Origin: Shinella sp. SUS2
GTDB lineage: Bacteria > Pseudomonadota > Alphaproteobacteria > Rhizobiales > Rhizobiaceae
DNA length: 64,000 nucleotides
Assembly (NCBI RefSeq): GCF_001262505.1
Contig: NZ_KQ410723.1
Location: 310,001-374,000, forward strand
Direction: 5' to 3'
The notes below the pieces were generated by a model. It ran no database searches and was not told the origin of the DNA. It saw only the letters and a program-made list of their open reading frames with translations. Position 1 is the first letter of the stretch, and each line of letters begins with the position of its first letter. The translations under genes and the position numbers were made by a program. Positions 1-8,387 of the stretch are shown in pieces.

Positions 1-7
1 CTGAGAT

Positions 8-907
8 CTACGGCCAGGCGGCATAGGAGGTTTCCGCGCGCACCTGCCGGCTGGCAAGCCCCGCCCGCCGGGCGCGCGGCGAGACCCCGGCCAGTCGCTT
101 GAAGAACCGGCTGAAATAGGCCGCATCGCGAAAGCCGAGCGCTTCGGCGACCTCGGCGATCTGCAGGCTCGACCCATCGAGCAGCATCTCCGCCTCCATC
201 ATCAGCCGGGCATGGATCAGCTCCATCGGCGAACGCCCCGTGGCGCGCCGCACCGCCGTGTTCAGCCGGTCCGGCGTCACGCCCAGGACGGCGGCATAGT
301 CGGCCAGCGACCATTGCTCGCGCATATGCAGCTCCACGAGGTGCAGGAAGCTGCGCACGGTGGCGCGCGGCGAGGGTTTCGGTTTTTCCGTCGCCGGATT
401 GGCGCGGCGCCAGATGGCGATCAGCAAGAGGGCAAGGTGATGACGCACCACCTCCTGCATGCCCGCCGCGTTCTCGCGCAGCTCCGCCTCGATCGTCTCC
501 ACCGTCTGGAGCATCTTTCTCGCATCCGCCAGCGCCAGCTTGGCGCCGAGGATCGGCCGGGCGATGGCGTCGCGCACCTCGGCGAAGATCGCCCCCGTCG
601 GCATGGCGGGGCCGAGCGCCAGCTCCGGGATCGCCAGCGCCGCCCCCTCCGCGCCGGCATCGAAGAGCACCGTGCCGCGCTCGCCGGCCGGCGCCCAGAC
701 GATGGAAGGGCCGGAAAGCCCGAGATCCGCCGGACCGAGCGACACCCGCCCGCTGCCGGAGAGGAGCAGGAAGACGCGGTTGCGCCCGCCGCGGAAGGTC
801 CAGCCGGACTGCGACAGCGCACCACGGAAGAGCCGCGCCTCCGTCGGCAGCGGCGGCGTGTTGCCGGCGGCGCGATGCTGCGGCGCAAGAGCATCCTGGA
901 AGGGCAT
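8..907 (-). CDS. AraC-family transcriptional regulator
   Basis: DNA-binding regulator of 299 residues. The last third (about residues 185-290) is a double helix-turn-helix of AraC/XylS type ending in a typical FRDAAYFSRFFKR helix followed by GVSPRARR. The first 150 residues look like a cupin-like sensing half without a motif I can assign. The ATG at 907 has AAGGAG nine bases upstream. The gene is divergent from the ABC transporter/aldehyde dehydrogenase operon starting at 1091, so that operon is the most likely target (inference). An inverted repeat at 934-950 lies between them. The effector cannot be read from the sequence. Confidence 0.9.
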   Translation of the reverse strand: MPFQDALAPQHRAAGNTPPLPTEARLFRGALSQSGWTFRGGRNRVFLLLSGSGRVSLGPADLGLSGPSIVWAPAGERGTVLFDAGAEGAALAIPELALGPAMPTGAIFAEVRDAIARPILGAKLALADARKMLQTVETIEAELRENAAGMQEVVRHHLALLLIAIWRRANPATEKPKPSPRATVRSFLHLVELHMREQWSLADYAAVLGVTPDRLNTAVRRATGRSPMELIHARLMMEAEMLLDGSSLQIAEVAEALGFRDAAYFSRFFKRLAGVSPRARRAGLASRQVRAETSYAAWP

Positions 908-933
908 GGCGACGGTCTCCTTGCCGTGAAAAG

Positions 934-950
934 TACAAGTATCTCTTGTA
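934..950. promoter_or_regulatory. inverted repeat, candidate operator
   Basis: TACAAG-N5-CTTGTA, a perfect 6-bp inverted repeat in an AT-rich patch 27 bases upstream of the AraC-type gene and about 140 bases before the transporter operon. It is a candidate site for the adjacent regulator. AraC proteins more often use direct repeats, so the assignment is tentative. Confidence 0.35.
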
Positions 951-1090
951 AAAGTCTATTCCGCCCCGCCCCGCGTCCGGCTAACCTTTCATCCGTCAAG
1001 AGGCGACAGAAGGCCCGGAGGAGAATGCGGCCGCTGCCCGCCTTGGCGCGACGCCTGCCGGAAGAGCAGGCCTTTTGGGAGGAATCGACG

Positions 1091-2317
1091 ATGAAATCTC
1101 TGCAACGCAGGCACGTCCTGCGCGTGATGGCGGCTGCCTCCGCCCTCCTGGCGACGGGCATCGCGCCGAGCGCGCTGGCACAGGACCGCAGCTCGGTGAA
1201 GATCGGCTACGCCATTTCCAAGACCGGCCCCAATGCCGGCGGCGCCGGCATCACGACGCTGCCGAACTACCAGCTCTGGGTGAAGGACGTGAGCGACGCC
1301 GGCGGACTCGAACTGCCCGACGGCAAGAAACTGCCGATCGAGGTGATCGAATATGACGACCGGTCCACCTCGGAAGAGCTGGTACGCGCCGTCGAACGCC
1401 TGGCGACGCAGGACGAGGCGGACTTCATCCTCGCGCCCTGGGGCACCGGCTTCAACCTTGCCGCCGCGCCGCTCTTCGACCGCTACGGCTACCCGCAACT
1501 CGCCGTCTCCTCCGTTACCGACAAGGCGCCGGATTTCGTCAAGCGCTGGAAGAAGAGCTTCTGGATGCTCGGCGGCGGCCACGACTATGCCGGCGCGCTC
1601 GCCGGCCTCATCAAGAGGGCCGTCACCGACGGCACGCTCAACAACAAGGTCGCCATGGTCTCGGTCGCCGACGGCTTCGGCATCGATCTCGTGAACGCCG
1701 CACGGCCGGCCTTCGCGGAAGCCGGCATCGAACTCGTCTACGACAAGACCTATCCGGTCGGCACGTCGGACTTTTCGCCGATGATCAACGAGGCGAAGGC
1801 GAGCGGCGCCGACAGCTTCGTCGCCTTCTCCTATCCGCCGGATACGTTCGCGCTGACCCAGCAGTCGCAGGTCGCCGATTTCAATCCGAAGCTGCTCTAT
1901 CTCGGCGTCGGCACGGGCTTTCCGGTCTATGGCAAGAACAACGGCGACAATGCCACCGGCATCATGAGCCTGGGCGGCATCGATCCGGCGAACGAGGCGA
2001 ATGCCGCCTATCGCAAGCGCCACGAGGAGGTGACCGGCCAAGGTCCCGACTATTGGGGCAGCGTCATCACCTATGCCTCGCTGCAGATGCTGCAGGAGGC
2101 GATCAAGCGCAAGGGCCTCGACCGCGAGGCCGTGTCCGCGGAGCTGTCGACCGGTACATTCCAGACCGTGCTCGGCGAGACGAAGATGGAAGACAACCAG
2201 CTTCGCACGCTCTGGTGGACCGGCCAGTGGCAGAACGGCCAGTTCGTCGGCATCGCCCCCGCAGACCGTACCGGCGCCAGCCAGCCGATCCTGCCGCGGC
2301 AGGCGTGGAAGAAGTAG
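1091..2317 (+). CDS. ABC transporter substrate-binding protein (Leu/Ile/Val-binding family)
   Basis: Periplasmic ligand-binding subunit of the first Liv-type importer, 408 residues. The reading frame is open far upstream, but the ATG at 1091 has a GGGAGGA ribosome site and starts an export signal (MKSLQRRHVL, hydrophobic stretch, cleavage expected after ALA at residue 30). The RRHVL core resembles a twin-arginine signal. The mature part has the type 1 periplasmic-binding fold beginning VKIGYAISKTGPNAGG. The permease and ATPase genes follow after a repeat-filled gap. The substrate is unknown; the downstream aldehyde dehydrogenase and the neighbouring aromatic pathway suggest an aromatic acid or aldehyde precursor (inference). 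Confidence 0.88.
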   Translation: MKSLQRRHVLRVMAAASALLATGIAPSALAQDRSSVKIGYAISKTGPNAGGAGITTLPNYQLWVKDVSDAGGLELPDGKKLPIEVIEYDDRSTSEELVRAVERLATQDEADFILAPWGTGFNLAAAPLFDRYGYPQLAVSSVTDKAPDFVKRWKKSFWMLGGGHDYAGALAGLIKRAVTDGTLNNKVAMVSVADGFGIDLVNAARPAFAEAGIELVYDKTYPVGTSDFSPMINEAKASGADSFVAFSYPPDTFALTQQSQVADFNPKLLYLGVGTGFPVYGKNNGDNATGIMSLGGIDPANEANAAYRKRHEEVTGQGPDYWGSVITYASLQMLQEAIKRKGLDREAVSAELSTGTFQTVLGETKMEDNQLRTLWWTGQWQNGQFVGIAPADRTGASQPILPRQAWKK

Positions 2318-2397
2318 CGGCCTTCGTCACGCGGGATCGAAGGGCGCTTTGGCGGACCGGCGCTTTCCCTCGCTCATGACCGGAACGGGCGCGACTG

Positions 2398-2514
2398 CCC
2401 CTCACCCCGGCCCTCTCCCCGCAAGCGGGGAGAGGGGGATGGCAACGGTATAGCCAGGTTTCCTTCCCCCCGTTCACGGGGAGAAGGTGGCCGGCAGGCC
2501 GGATGAGGGGCATT
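2398..2514. repeat. RIME-like palindromic intergenic element
   Basis: Two hairpins: CCCTCTCCCCGCAAGCGGGG with its partner, and a second arm that reads CCCCTCATCCGGCCTGCCGG on the minus strand. This is the organisation of the rhizobial intergenic mosaic element (RIME). It fills the 257-base gap between the substrate-binding protein and permease genes, so it may act as a transcript stabiliser or attenuator that separates the abundant binding protein from the membrane subunits. Related copies are at 14208-14336 and 28096-28222. Confidence 0.75.
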
Positions 2515-2574
2515 CTGCCATCGACTGAAAACGGCGCGGTGCATGCCATCGGCCGGCAAATGTAAGGAGCGGCC

Positions 2575-3447
2575 ATGCTCGTCACGGCCTTGTTGTCCGG
2601 GCTCGTGCTCGGCGGAACCTATGCGCTGGTCGCGATGAGGCTGACGCTCCAGTACGGCATCGCGCGCATCATGAACCTTGCCTATGGCGAGACGATCATC
2701 GCGGCAGCCTTCCTTGCCTATGTGCTGTTCAACGGTCTCGGCATCAATCCGGTGCTCGGTCTTCTAGCCGCCGTGCCGCTCGGCTTTGTCTTCGGCTACC
2801 TCATCTACGGCCTGATGATGCGCCCGCTGGTGCGCCGCGCGAAGAACCGGGAGACGCTGGAGATCGACTCCATCCTCGCCACCTTCGGCCTGCTCTTCGT
2901 CATCCAGGGCGTCATGCTCGTGCTCTTCGGCAGCAATTATACGAGCTACAGCTATCTCAACATCGGCGTCAGCGTGTTCGGGGCCACCATCGCGGCCAAC
3001 CGCCTCATCGCCTTCGCGCTCGCCATCGTCCTCGGCAGCGGGCTGTACCTGCTCCTCACCCGCACCCTCTGGGGCACGGCGCTACGCGCCGTCGCCGTCT
3101 CGCCGACCTCCGCGCCGCTCGTCGGCATCGATGTCGAGCGTGCCGCCCGCACGGCCTTCGCCATCGGCGGAGCGCTGGCGGCCGCCGGCGGTGTGGTCAT
3201 CTCCATGTACCAGACCTTCACCGCCACAGCCGGTGTCGTCTTCACCATGAAGGCGCTGATCGTCATCATCATGGGCGGGGTCGGCAATATTCTCGGCGCG
3301 CTGTTCTCCGGCCTGCTGCTCGGCCTCGTCGAGACCTTCGTTGCGACCTATGTCGATCCGGGCCTGACGCTCGCCGCCACCTACCTCATCTTCCTCGCCA
3401 TCCTGCTCTGGCGCCCCGCCGGCCTCTTCGGGAGGAGCGCACGATGA
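2575..3447 (+). CDS. Liv-type ABC transporter permease (LivH-like)
   Basis: Inner-membrane permease, 290 residues, almost entirely hydrophobic with about eight membrane segments. It carries the LivH-family stretch YGIARIMNLAYGE near the start and the coupling region IVIIMGGVGNILGALFSG near residue 235. The ATG at 2575 follows AAGGAG. It overlaps the next gene by four bases (ATGA), so translation is coupled to the second permease. It should pair with the 3444 gene product to form the translocation channel. Confidence 0.9.
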   Translation: MLVTALLSGLVLGGTYALVAMRLTLQYGIARIMNLAYGETIIAAAFLAYVLFNGLGINPVLGLLAAVPLGFVFGYLIYGLMMRPLVRRAKNRETLEIDSILATFGLLFVIQGVMLVLFGSNYTSYSYLNIGVSVFGATIAANRLIAFALAIVLGSGLYLLLTRTLWGTALRAVAVSPTSAPLVGIDVERAARTAFAIGGALAAAGGVVISMYQTFTATAGVVFTMKALIVIIMGGVGNILGALFSGLLLGLVETFVATYVDPGLTLAATYLIFLAILLWRPAGLFGRSAR

Positions 3448-4367
3448 CGGCACGCACGATTTTCGGCCTCCTCGTCGCCGGCCTCGTTCTCGCCGCGCTC
3501 GCCGCCCTGCCCTTCTTCGCCGGACCCTATGCGGTGACATTGATGATCGGCATGACCGGCTATGTGGTGCTGGCCACCGCCTGGGGCCTGTTCTCCGGCC
3601 CGACGCGCTATGTCTCGCTCGCCACCGTCGCTTTCTTGGGTATCGGCGCCTATACGGTCGGCGTCTTCAGCGAGACCCTGCCCTATCCGCTCGTCCTTTT
3701 CGTCGCGGCGATGATCGGCCTTGCCGTGGCGCTGGTCGTCGGTCTCTCGACGCTCCGCCTTGCCGGCGTCTATTTCGTGATCTTCACCTTCGGTCTTGCG
3801 GAGCTCATCCGCCAGCTCGTCACCTGGTACGAGGTCAACGTAACGGGCACGCTTGGCCGCTACATCTTCCTGCCCGTGACGCCGGAGGGGATCTACTGGC
3901 AACTGCTGGCGCTCGCCGCCGCCACCTTCCTCTTCTCCTGGGGCATCGGCCGCACGCGCTGGGGCCTCGCCTTGAAGGTCATCGGTGACGACGAGGTGGT
4001 GGCGAGCCATTGCGGCATCGACATCACCAAGCTCAAGCTCGCGCTCTTTGCCGTCAGTGCCGTGATCATCACGCTCGTCGGGGCCATCCAGGCGCCGCGC
4101 TGGACCTATATCGAGCCGAGCATCGTCTTCAACCCGACCATCTCCTTCCTGACGCTGATCATGGCGCTGCTCGGCGGGGCGGACCGACTGTGGGGCCCGC
4201 TGCTCGGCGCCGTTCCGCTCTTCCTGCTCTTCGAGTGGCTTTCCGCCAACTTTCCGAACCATTATCCGATCATCCTTGGCCTTGTCTTCATCGCCATCGT
4301 GTTCCTCCTGCCGAAGGGCGTGCTGGCAGCCGTTGAAAGCCGGCTAAGGAAAGGCGGTGCGCGATGA
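3444..4367 (+). CDS. Liv-type ABC transporter permease (LivM-like)
   Basis: Second inner-membrane permease, 307 residues. Multiple hydrophobic segments and the LivM-type cytoplasmic loop (TRWGLALKVIGDDEVVASHCGI, followed later by TLIMALLGGADRLWGP) that contacts the ATPases. It starts within the stop of the upstream permease gene and overlaps the ATPase gene by four bases, so the operon is tightly coupled. Confidence 0.9.
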   Translation: MTARTIFGLLVAGLVLAALAALPFFAGPYAVTLMIGMTGYVVLATAWGLFSGPTRYVSLATVAFLGIGAYTVGVFSETLPYPLVLFVAAMIGLAVALVVGLSTLRLAGVYFVIFTFGLAELIRQLVTWYEVNVTGTLGRYIFLPVTPEGIYWQLLALAAATFLFSWGIGRTRWGLALKVIGDDEVVASHCGIDITKLKLALFAVSAVIITLVGAIQAPRWTYIEPSIVFNPTISFLTLIMALLGGADRLWGPLLGAVPLFLLFEWLSANFPNHYPIILGLVFIAIVFLLPKGVLAAVESRLRKGGAR

Positions 4368-5092
4368 GCGAACTTCTCGCCCTCACCGGCCTTACCAAGC
4401 GCTTCGGCGGGCTTACCGCCGTCAACGCCGTCTCCTTCTCGCTGGAGCGCGGCGAGGTCGTCGGCCTGCTTGGCCCGAACGGCTCCGGCAAGACGACGGT
4501 GCTCAACATGATCTCCGGCTTCCTGCCGCCGACCGGCGGGCGGATCGCCCTCAACGGCGAGGCGATTTCCGGCCTTGGCCCGAACCGCATCGCGAGGAAA
4601 GGTGTCGCCCGCACCTTCCAGCTGGTGCGCGCGCTTCCCTCGCTGACGGTGGCCGAAAACGTCGTGACCGCACTAGCGTTCGGCCGCCGGAAGCTCTGGG
4701 GCAAGGCAGCCCACGAGGCAGCCCAGGCCCATCTTGCCGCCGTCGGCCTTGCCGGACGCGCCGACCAGCCGGCCGGCTCCCTCACCTATATCGACCAGAA
4801 GCGCATGGAGCTTGCCCGGGCGCTCGCCGCCGAGCCGGAACTGCTTTTACTCGACGAATGGCTCGCCGGCCTCAATCCGACGGAGCTTCGCACCGGTATC
4901 GACCTCATCCTGTCTCTGAGGGAGCGCGGCATCACGGTGCTCCTTGTCGAGCATGTCATGGATGCCATCCGGGCGCTCTGCGGGCGGGCCATCGTGATGA
5001 ATGCCGGCCGCAAGATCGCCGACGGCCCGACCGCCGAGACGCTGCGGGATCCGGAGGTCGTGCGCGCCTATCTCGGAGACGGCCATGCTTGA
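4364..5092 (+). CDS. Liv-type ABC transporter ATPase (LivG-like)
   Basis: Cytoplasmic ATPase of 242 residues. Walker A is GPNGSGKT at residues 37-44, Walker B is LLLLDEWLAGLNP, and the switch histidine is in EHVMD. The ABC signature is altered: LTYIDQKRME where LivG proteins often have LSYGQQKR, and the residue after the catalytic Glu is Trp rather than Pro. Similar variants occur in a LivG subfamily, so this need not mean loss of function. It overlaps its neighbours by four and eight bases. Confidence 0.9.
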   Translation: MSELLALTGLTKRFGGLTAVNAVSFSLERGEVVGLLGPNGSGKTTVLNMISGFLPPTGGRIALNGEAISGLGPNRIARKGVARTFQLVRALPSLTVAENVVTALAFGRRKLWGKAAHEAAQAHLAAVGLAGRADQPAGSLTYIDQKRMELARALAAEPELLLLDEWLAGLNPTELRTGIDLILSLRERGITVLLVEHVMDAIRALCGRAIVMNAGRKIADGPTAETLRDPEVVRAYLGDGHA

Positions 5093-5798
5093 GATCCGCG
5101 ACCTCTCCCTCCACTACGGCCCGCACCTTGCCCTCGACCGGATATCCGTCACCGTCGGCAAGGGCGAGACCGTCGTCATGCTCGGCGCCAACGGTGCGGG
5201 CAAGTCATCGCTGCTCAAGGCCGCCGCCGGCCTCGTCCGGCCCGATCCCGGCGCCGATATCCGCTTTGTCGGCGCGGACATTGCCGGCCGGCCCGCGCAT
5301 CTGGTGCTCGAAGCCGGCATCGCGCTGGTGCCGGAGGGCCGCGGCGTCTTCGGCGACCTGACGGTCGAGGAGAACCTTGCCCTCGGCGCCTATGCCAGGC
5401 GCGCCCGCGCCCATGGGAAGGCGAGCCGCGAGCTGGTCTACGGCCTCTTCCCGAAACTCGCGGACCGGCGCCGGCAGTTCGTCAACACCATGTCGGGCGG
5501 CGAGCAGCAGATGGTGGCGATCGGCCGCGCGCTGATGTCGAAGCCCGACCTCCTGATGCTCGACGAGCCGAGCCTCGGCCTTGCCCCCGTCGTCGTCGGC
5601 GAGCTCTTCGCCGCGCTCGGCCGGGTGCGCGAGAGCGGGCTGGCGCTCTTGATCGTCGAACAGAACGTCAAGATGAGCCTTTCGATCGCCGACCGCGGCT
5701 ACCTTCTGGAGGCAGGCCGCATCGTCGGCGAGGATACCGCAACGGGACTGATGAACGACGACGCGGTAAAACGCGCGTTCCTCGGCGCAACCGTCTGA
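5085..5798 (+). CDS. Liv-type ABC transporter ATPase (LivF-like)
   Basis: Second ATPase, 237 residues. Walker A GANGAGKS at residues 34-41, a regular signature MSGGEQQ, Walker B LLMLDEPSLGLAP and the switch region VEQNV. The frame is open from 5001, but the ATG at 5085 starts the conserved MLEIRDLSLHYG and overlaps the end of the LivG-like gene by eight bases. Together with the preceding four genes it completes a five-component importer. Confidence 0.9.
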   Translation: MLEIRDLSLHYGPHLALDRISVTVGKGETVVMLGANGAGKSSLLKAAAGLVRPDPGADIRFVGADIAGRPAHLVLEAGIALVPEGRGVFGDLTVEENLALGAYARRARAHGKASRELVYGLFPKLADRRRQFVNTMSGGEQQMVAIGRALMSKPDLLMLDEPSLGLAPVVVGELFAALGRVRESGLALLIVEQNVKMSLSIADRGYLLEAGRIVGEDTATGLMNDDAVKRAFLGATV

Positions 5799-5819
5799 AT
5801 GTCAAGCAGGGAGTAAACC

Positions 5820-7271
5820 ATGTCCGTCCTTGGACTGAAGATCAACAATCTCGACCAGGCCGCCTCCGACGGGCGCACCTTCACCCGCATCAACCCGATT
5901 TCCGGCGAAATCGCTTCGGAGGTCGCCGCCGCCTCGCTGGAGGATGCACGCCAGGCCGTCAATACCGCGGCGAAGGCCTTCCCTGCCTGGGCGGCGACCG
6001 GGCCCGGCCAGCGCCGAAAGCTGCTTCTTGCCGCCGCCGACAAGCTGCAGGCGAGAACCGCCGATTTCGTCGCCGCCATGGCCGCCGAAACGGGCGCGAC
6101 GGCCGGCTGGGCAATGTTCAATGTCGGCCTTGCCGCCGACATGCTGCGCGAGGCCGCATCGCTGACGACGCAGATCACCGGCGAGATCATCCCCTCCAAC
6201 CGCCCCGGCTCGCTCGCCATGGGCGTGCGCCAGCCGGCCGGCGTCGTCCTCTCCATGGCGCCGTGGAACGCGCCGGTCATCCTCGGCGTGCGCTCGCTCG
6301 CCACCCCGCTTGCCTGCGGCAACACGGTGGTCATGAAGACTTCCGAAATCTGCCCGCGCACCCACCGGCTGATCGTCGACGCGCTGCACGAGGCCGGTCT
6401 GCCGGAAGGCGTGCTCAACGCCGTCTCCAATGCGCCTGACGATGCCGCCGCCATCGTCGAGGCGATGATCGCCCATCCCGCCGTGCGCCGCGTCAACTTC
6501 ACCGGCTCCACCCGCGTCGGCCGCATCATCGCCGAGACCGCCGGGCGCTACCTGAAGCCGGCGCTGCTGGAACTCGGCGGCAAGGCCCCCTTCGTGGTGC
6601 TCGACGATGCCGATATCGACGCAGCCGTCGCCGCGGCAGCCTTCGGCGCCTATATGAACCAGGGGCAGATCTGCATGTCGACCGAGCGCATCGTCGTCGA
6701 TGAGACGATCGCCGACCGCTTCGTCGCAGCCCTTGCGGAAAAAGCCGCCACACTGGTTGCCGGCGATCCGCGCGAGGGCAACACACCGCTTGGCTCGGTC
6801 GTCGATGCCCATGCGGCCCAGAGGCTGGAACAGCTCATCCGCGACGCCGTCGGCAAGGGCGCGGCGCTCTCGGCCGGCGGCAGCGTGCGGGGCACGATCG
6901 TCGACGCCACCCTGCTTGACCGGGTGACGCCCGCCATGCGCATCTACGGCGAGGAGAGCTTCGGCCCGGTCGTCAGCGTCATCCGCGTCGGCTCGATCGA
7001 CGAGGCGGTGCGCGTCGCCAACGACACGGAATACGGCCTTTCCGCCGCCGTCTTCGGCAGGGACGTCAACCGCGCCATGCAGGTCGCCCGCCGTATCGAA
7101 TCCGGCATCTGCCACATCAACGGCCCGACCGTGCATGACGAGGCGCAGATGCCCTTCGGCGGCGTCAAGGAATCCGGCTACGGACGTTTCGGCGGCAAGG
7201 CCGGCATTGCCGAATTCACCGAGTTGCGCTGGATCACCGTGCAGGACGGCGCCATCCATTATCCGATCTGA
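5820..7271 (+). CDS. NAD(P)-dependent aldehyde dehydrogenase (vanillin/salicylaldehyde type)
   Basis: Aldehyde dehydrogenase of 483 residues, full length for the family. It oxidises an aldehyde to the acid with NAD(P)+. Asn150 (APWN), Glu251 (ELGGK) and the nucleophile Cys285 (GQICMS) are present. The APWNAPVILGVRSLATPL stretch is typical of the aromatic aldehyde branch (vanillin, salicylaldehyde, benzaldehyde dehydrogenases). It follows the LivF-like gene by 21 bases and is probably in the same transcript. An aromatic aldehyde substrate such as 4-hydroxybenzaldehyde would feed PobA encoded downstream (inference). Confidence 0.88.
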   Translation: MSVLGLKINNLDQAASDGRTFTRINPISGEIASEVAAASLEDARQAVNTAAKAFPAWAATGPGQRRKLLLAAADKLQARTADFVAAMAAETGATAGWAMFNVGLAADMLREAASLTTQITGEIIPSNRPGSLAMGVRQPAGVVLSMAPWNAPVILGVRSLATPLACGNTVVMKTSEICPRTHRLIVDALHEAGLPEGVLNAVSNAPDDAAAIVEAMIAHPAVRRVNFTGSTRVGRIIAETAGRYLKPALLELGGKAPFVVLDDADIDAAVAAAAFGAYMNQGQICMSTERIVVDETIADRFVAALAEKAATLVAGDPREGNTPLGSVVDAHAAQRLEQLIRDAVGKGAALSAGGSVRGTIVDATLLDRVTPAMRIYGEESFGPVVSVIRVGSIDEAVRVANDTEYGLSAAVFGRDVNRAMQVARRIESGICHINGPTVHDEAQMPFGGVKESGYGRFGGKAGIAEFTELRWITVQDGAIHYPI

Positions 7272-7274
7272 CCC

Positions 7275-8033
7275 ATGGCGCTCCTCCACAACAAGACCGC
7301 CATCGTGACGGGCGGGGCCGGCAGCATCGGCCTTGCCGTCGCCCGGCTTTTCCTTGCCGAGGGTGCCAATATCGTGCTCGTCGACAACGACCGCGCGGCG
7401 CTTGAACGGGCCGTTGCGGGCCTGCCGAAGGAGCGTGTGGCCTGCGCGGCAGCCGATGTCACCGACAGTATTTCGACGCAGGCCTATATCGGCCTTGCCG
7501 TCGAGCGCTTCGGCGGCATCGACGTGCTGTTTTCCAATGCCGGCACTTTCGGCACGGTCGCACCCATCGCCGACTATCCGCTCGACATCTTCGACGCCGT
7601 GCAGGCGGTGCATGTGCGCGGCGCCTTCCTTGCCGCCAAACACGCCGTGCCGCATATGCGCGATGGCGGCAGCATCATCATCACGTCGAGCGTGGCGGCG
7701 ACGCGCGGCGATCCCGGCGTCTATGCCTATATCACCGCCAAGCACGCCCAGACCGGCCTGATGCGCTGCCTTGCCAAGGAGCTTGCCCCACGTGGCATCC
7801 GCGTCAACACGGTCAATCCCGGGCCTGTCGACAACGGCTTCCAGCTTGCCGTGGAACAGGGCCTCGGCGCCGCGACCGGCATGGACGGCACGGATTTCTT
7901 CAACAGGCTCATCCCGATGGGCCGCCATGCCAGCGCCGAGGAAATCGCCCGCTCGGTGCTCTATCTCGCCTCTGACCAGGCAAGCTTCGTCACCGGCACG
8001 ATGCTGATGGTCGATGGCGGCATGAGCATCTGA
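7275..8033 (+). CDS. short-chain dehydrogenase/reductase
   Basis: NAD(P)-dependent oxidoreductase, 252 residues, classical SDR. The nucleotide site TGGAGSIG is at residues 12-19, SNAG at 87-90, and the catalytic triad Ser139, Tyr152 and Lys156 (YITAK) is complete. The C-terminus SFVTGTMLMVDGGM is standard. It begins three bases after the aldehyde dehydrogenase stop and ends the operon. It may oxidise an alcohol that the dehydrogenase next converts to an acid. Substrate unknown. Confidence 0.88.
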   Translation: MALLHNKTAIVTGGAGSIGLAVARLFLAEGANIVLVDNDRAALERAVAGLPKERVACAAADVTDSISTQAYIGLAVERFGGIDVLFSNAGTFGTVAPIADYPLDIFDAVQAVHVRGAFLAAKHAVPHMRDGGSIIITSSVAATRGDPGVYAYITAKHAQTGLMRCLAKELAPRGIRVNTVNPGPVDNGFQLAVEQGLGAATGMDGTDFFNRLIPMGRHASAEEIARSVLYLASDQASFVTGTMLMVDGGMSI

Positions 8034-8043
8034 CCGCAGCACG

Positions 8044-8076
8044 GCAAAAGACCCGGATGCAGGGAACATCCGGGCC
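8044..8076 (-). terminator. hairpin terminator of the small peptide gene
   Basis: An 8-bp perfect stem (8052-8059 with 8067-8074) closing a seven-base loop. On the minus strand it is followed by a short T run (CTTTTG). It lies between the convergent SDR gene and the small peptide gene and could serve both. Confidence 0.6.
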
Positions 8077-8101
8077 TTCGGGGAGGTCAATGGGGAGGTG
8101 C

Positions 8102-8278
8102 TTACTTGCAGACCTTGATCTTCTTGATGATGACGTTGCCGTAGTAGTCGTAGGACTTTACCTTCTTGATGAAGCAATGCGGCTTGTAGCCGTAGCTGTA
8201 GTAGCCGGCCTGCGAGGGGGCGGCGAAGGATACGGCAGCGACGGCGGCGATGGCAGCGGAAACGATGATCTTGCGCAT
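8102..8278 (-). CDS. small secreted cationic two-cysteine peptide, copy 1
   Basis: 58 residues. A clear signal peptide (MRKIIVSAAIAAVAAVSFA, cleavage after PSQA at residue 24) precedes a 34-residue mature peptide rich in Tyr and Lys with two cysteines (35 and 57) that could form a disulfide, and the motif YDYYGNVIIKKIKVC. Net charge is strongly positive. The start is set by AGGAGAG upstream of 8278; longer in-frame starts are not supported. A paralogue identical at 50 of 58 positions lies at 62605-62781. Function unknown: envelope structural, metal-binding or antimicrobial roles are all possible. Confidence 0.8.
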   Translation of the reverse strand: MRKIIVSAAIAAVAAVSFAAPSQAGYYSYGYKPHCFIKKVKSYDYYGNVIIKKIKVCK

Positions 8279-8378
8279 GGGGTCTCTCCTGATTTCTTTG
8301 GGATGAGCCTCTCTCATCCGGTGATCAGAAGGTCGCACATCGCCTCGCCCGCCGCTGTTCCGCAAGAAACAGGCCCTT
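8279..8378 (-). promoter_or_regulatory. duplicated leader with conserved hairpin (copy 1)
   Basis: The 100 bases upstream of the small peptide gene are nearly the same as those upstream of its paralogue (62782-62880). Just before the ribosome site is a perfect 7-bp hairpin at 8301-8319 (GGATGAG, five-base loop, CTCATCC), identical in both copies. A GGAAC element is also shared further upstream, but I see no confident -10 box. Conservation of non-coding sequence suggests shared regulation or a very recent duplication. Confidence 0.55.
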
Positions 8379-8387
8379 TTACCTGAC

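Noticed and set aside
212..1090. A 293-codon upstream extension of the substrate-binding protein frame
   Set aside because: It is antisense to the AraC gene, lacks a ribosome site and precedes a proper signal peptide start at 1091.
5802..8177. A 791-residue open frame on the minus strand
   Set aside because: It is the antisense shadow of the aldehyde dehydrogenase and SDR genes. Its Asp/His/Gly/Arg-rich composition is typical of such shadows in high-GC DNA.
8279..8378. ECF sigma (GGAAC-N16-CGTT) promoter in the peptide leader
   Set aside because: GGAAC is conserved in both copies, but the expected CGTT at the right distance is absent.
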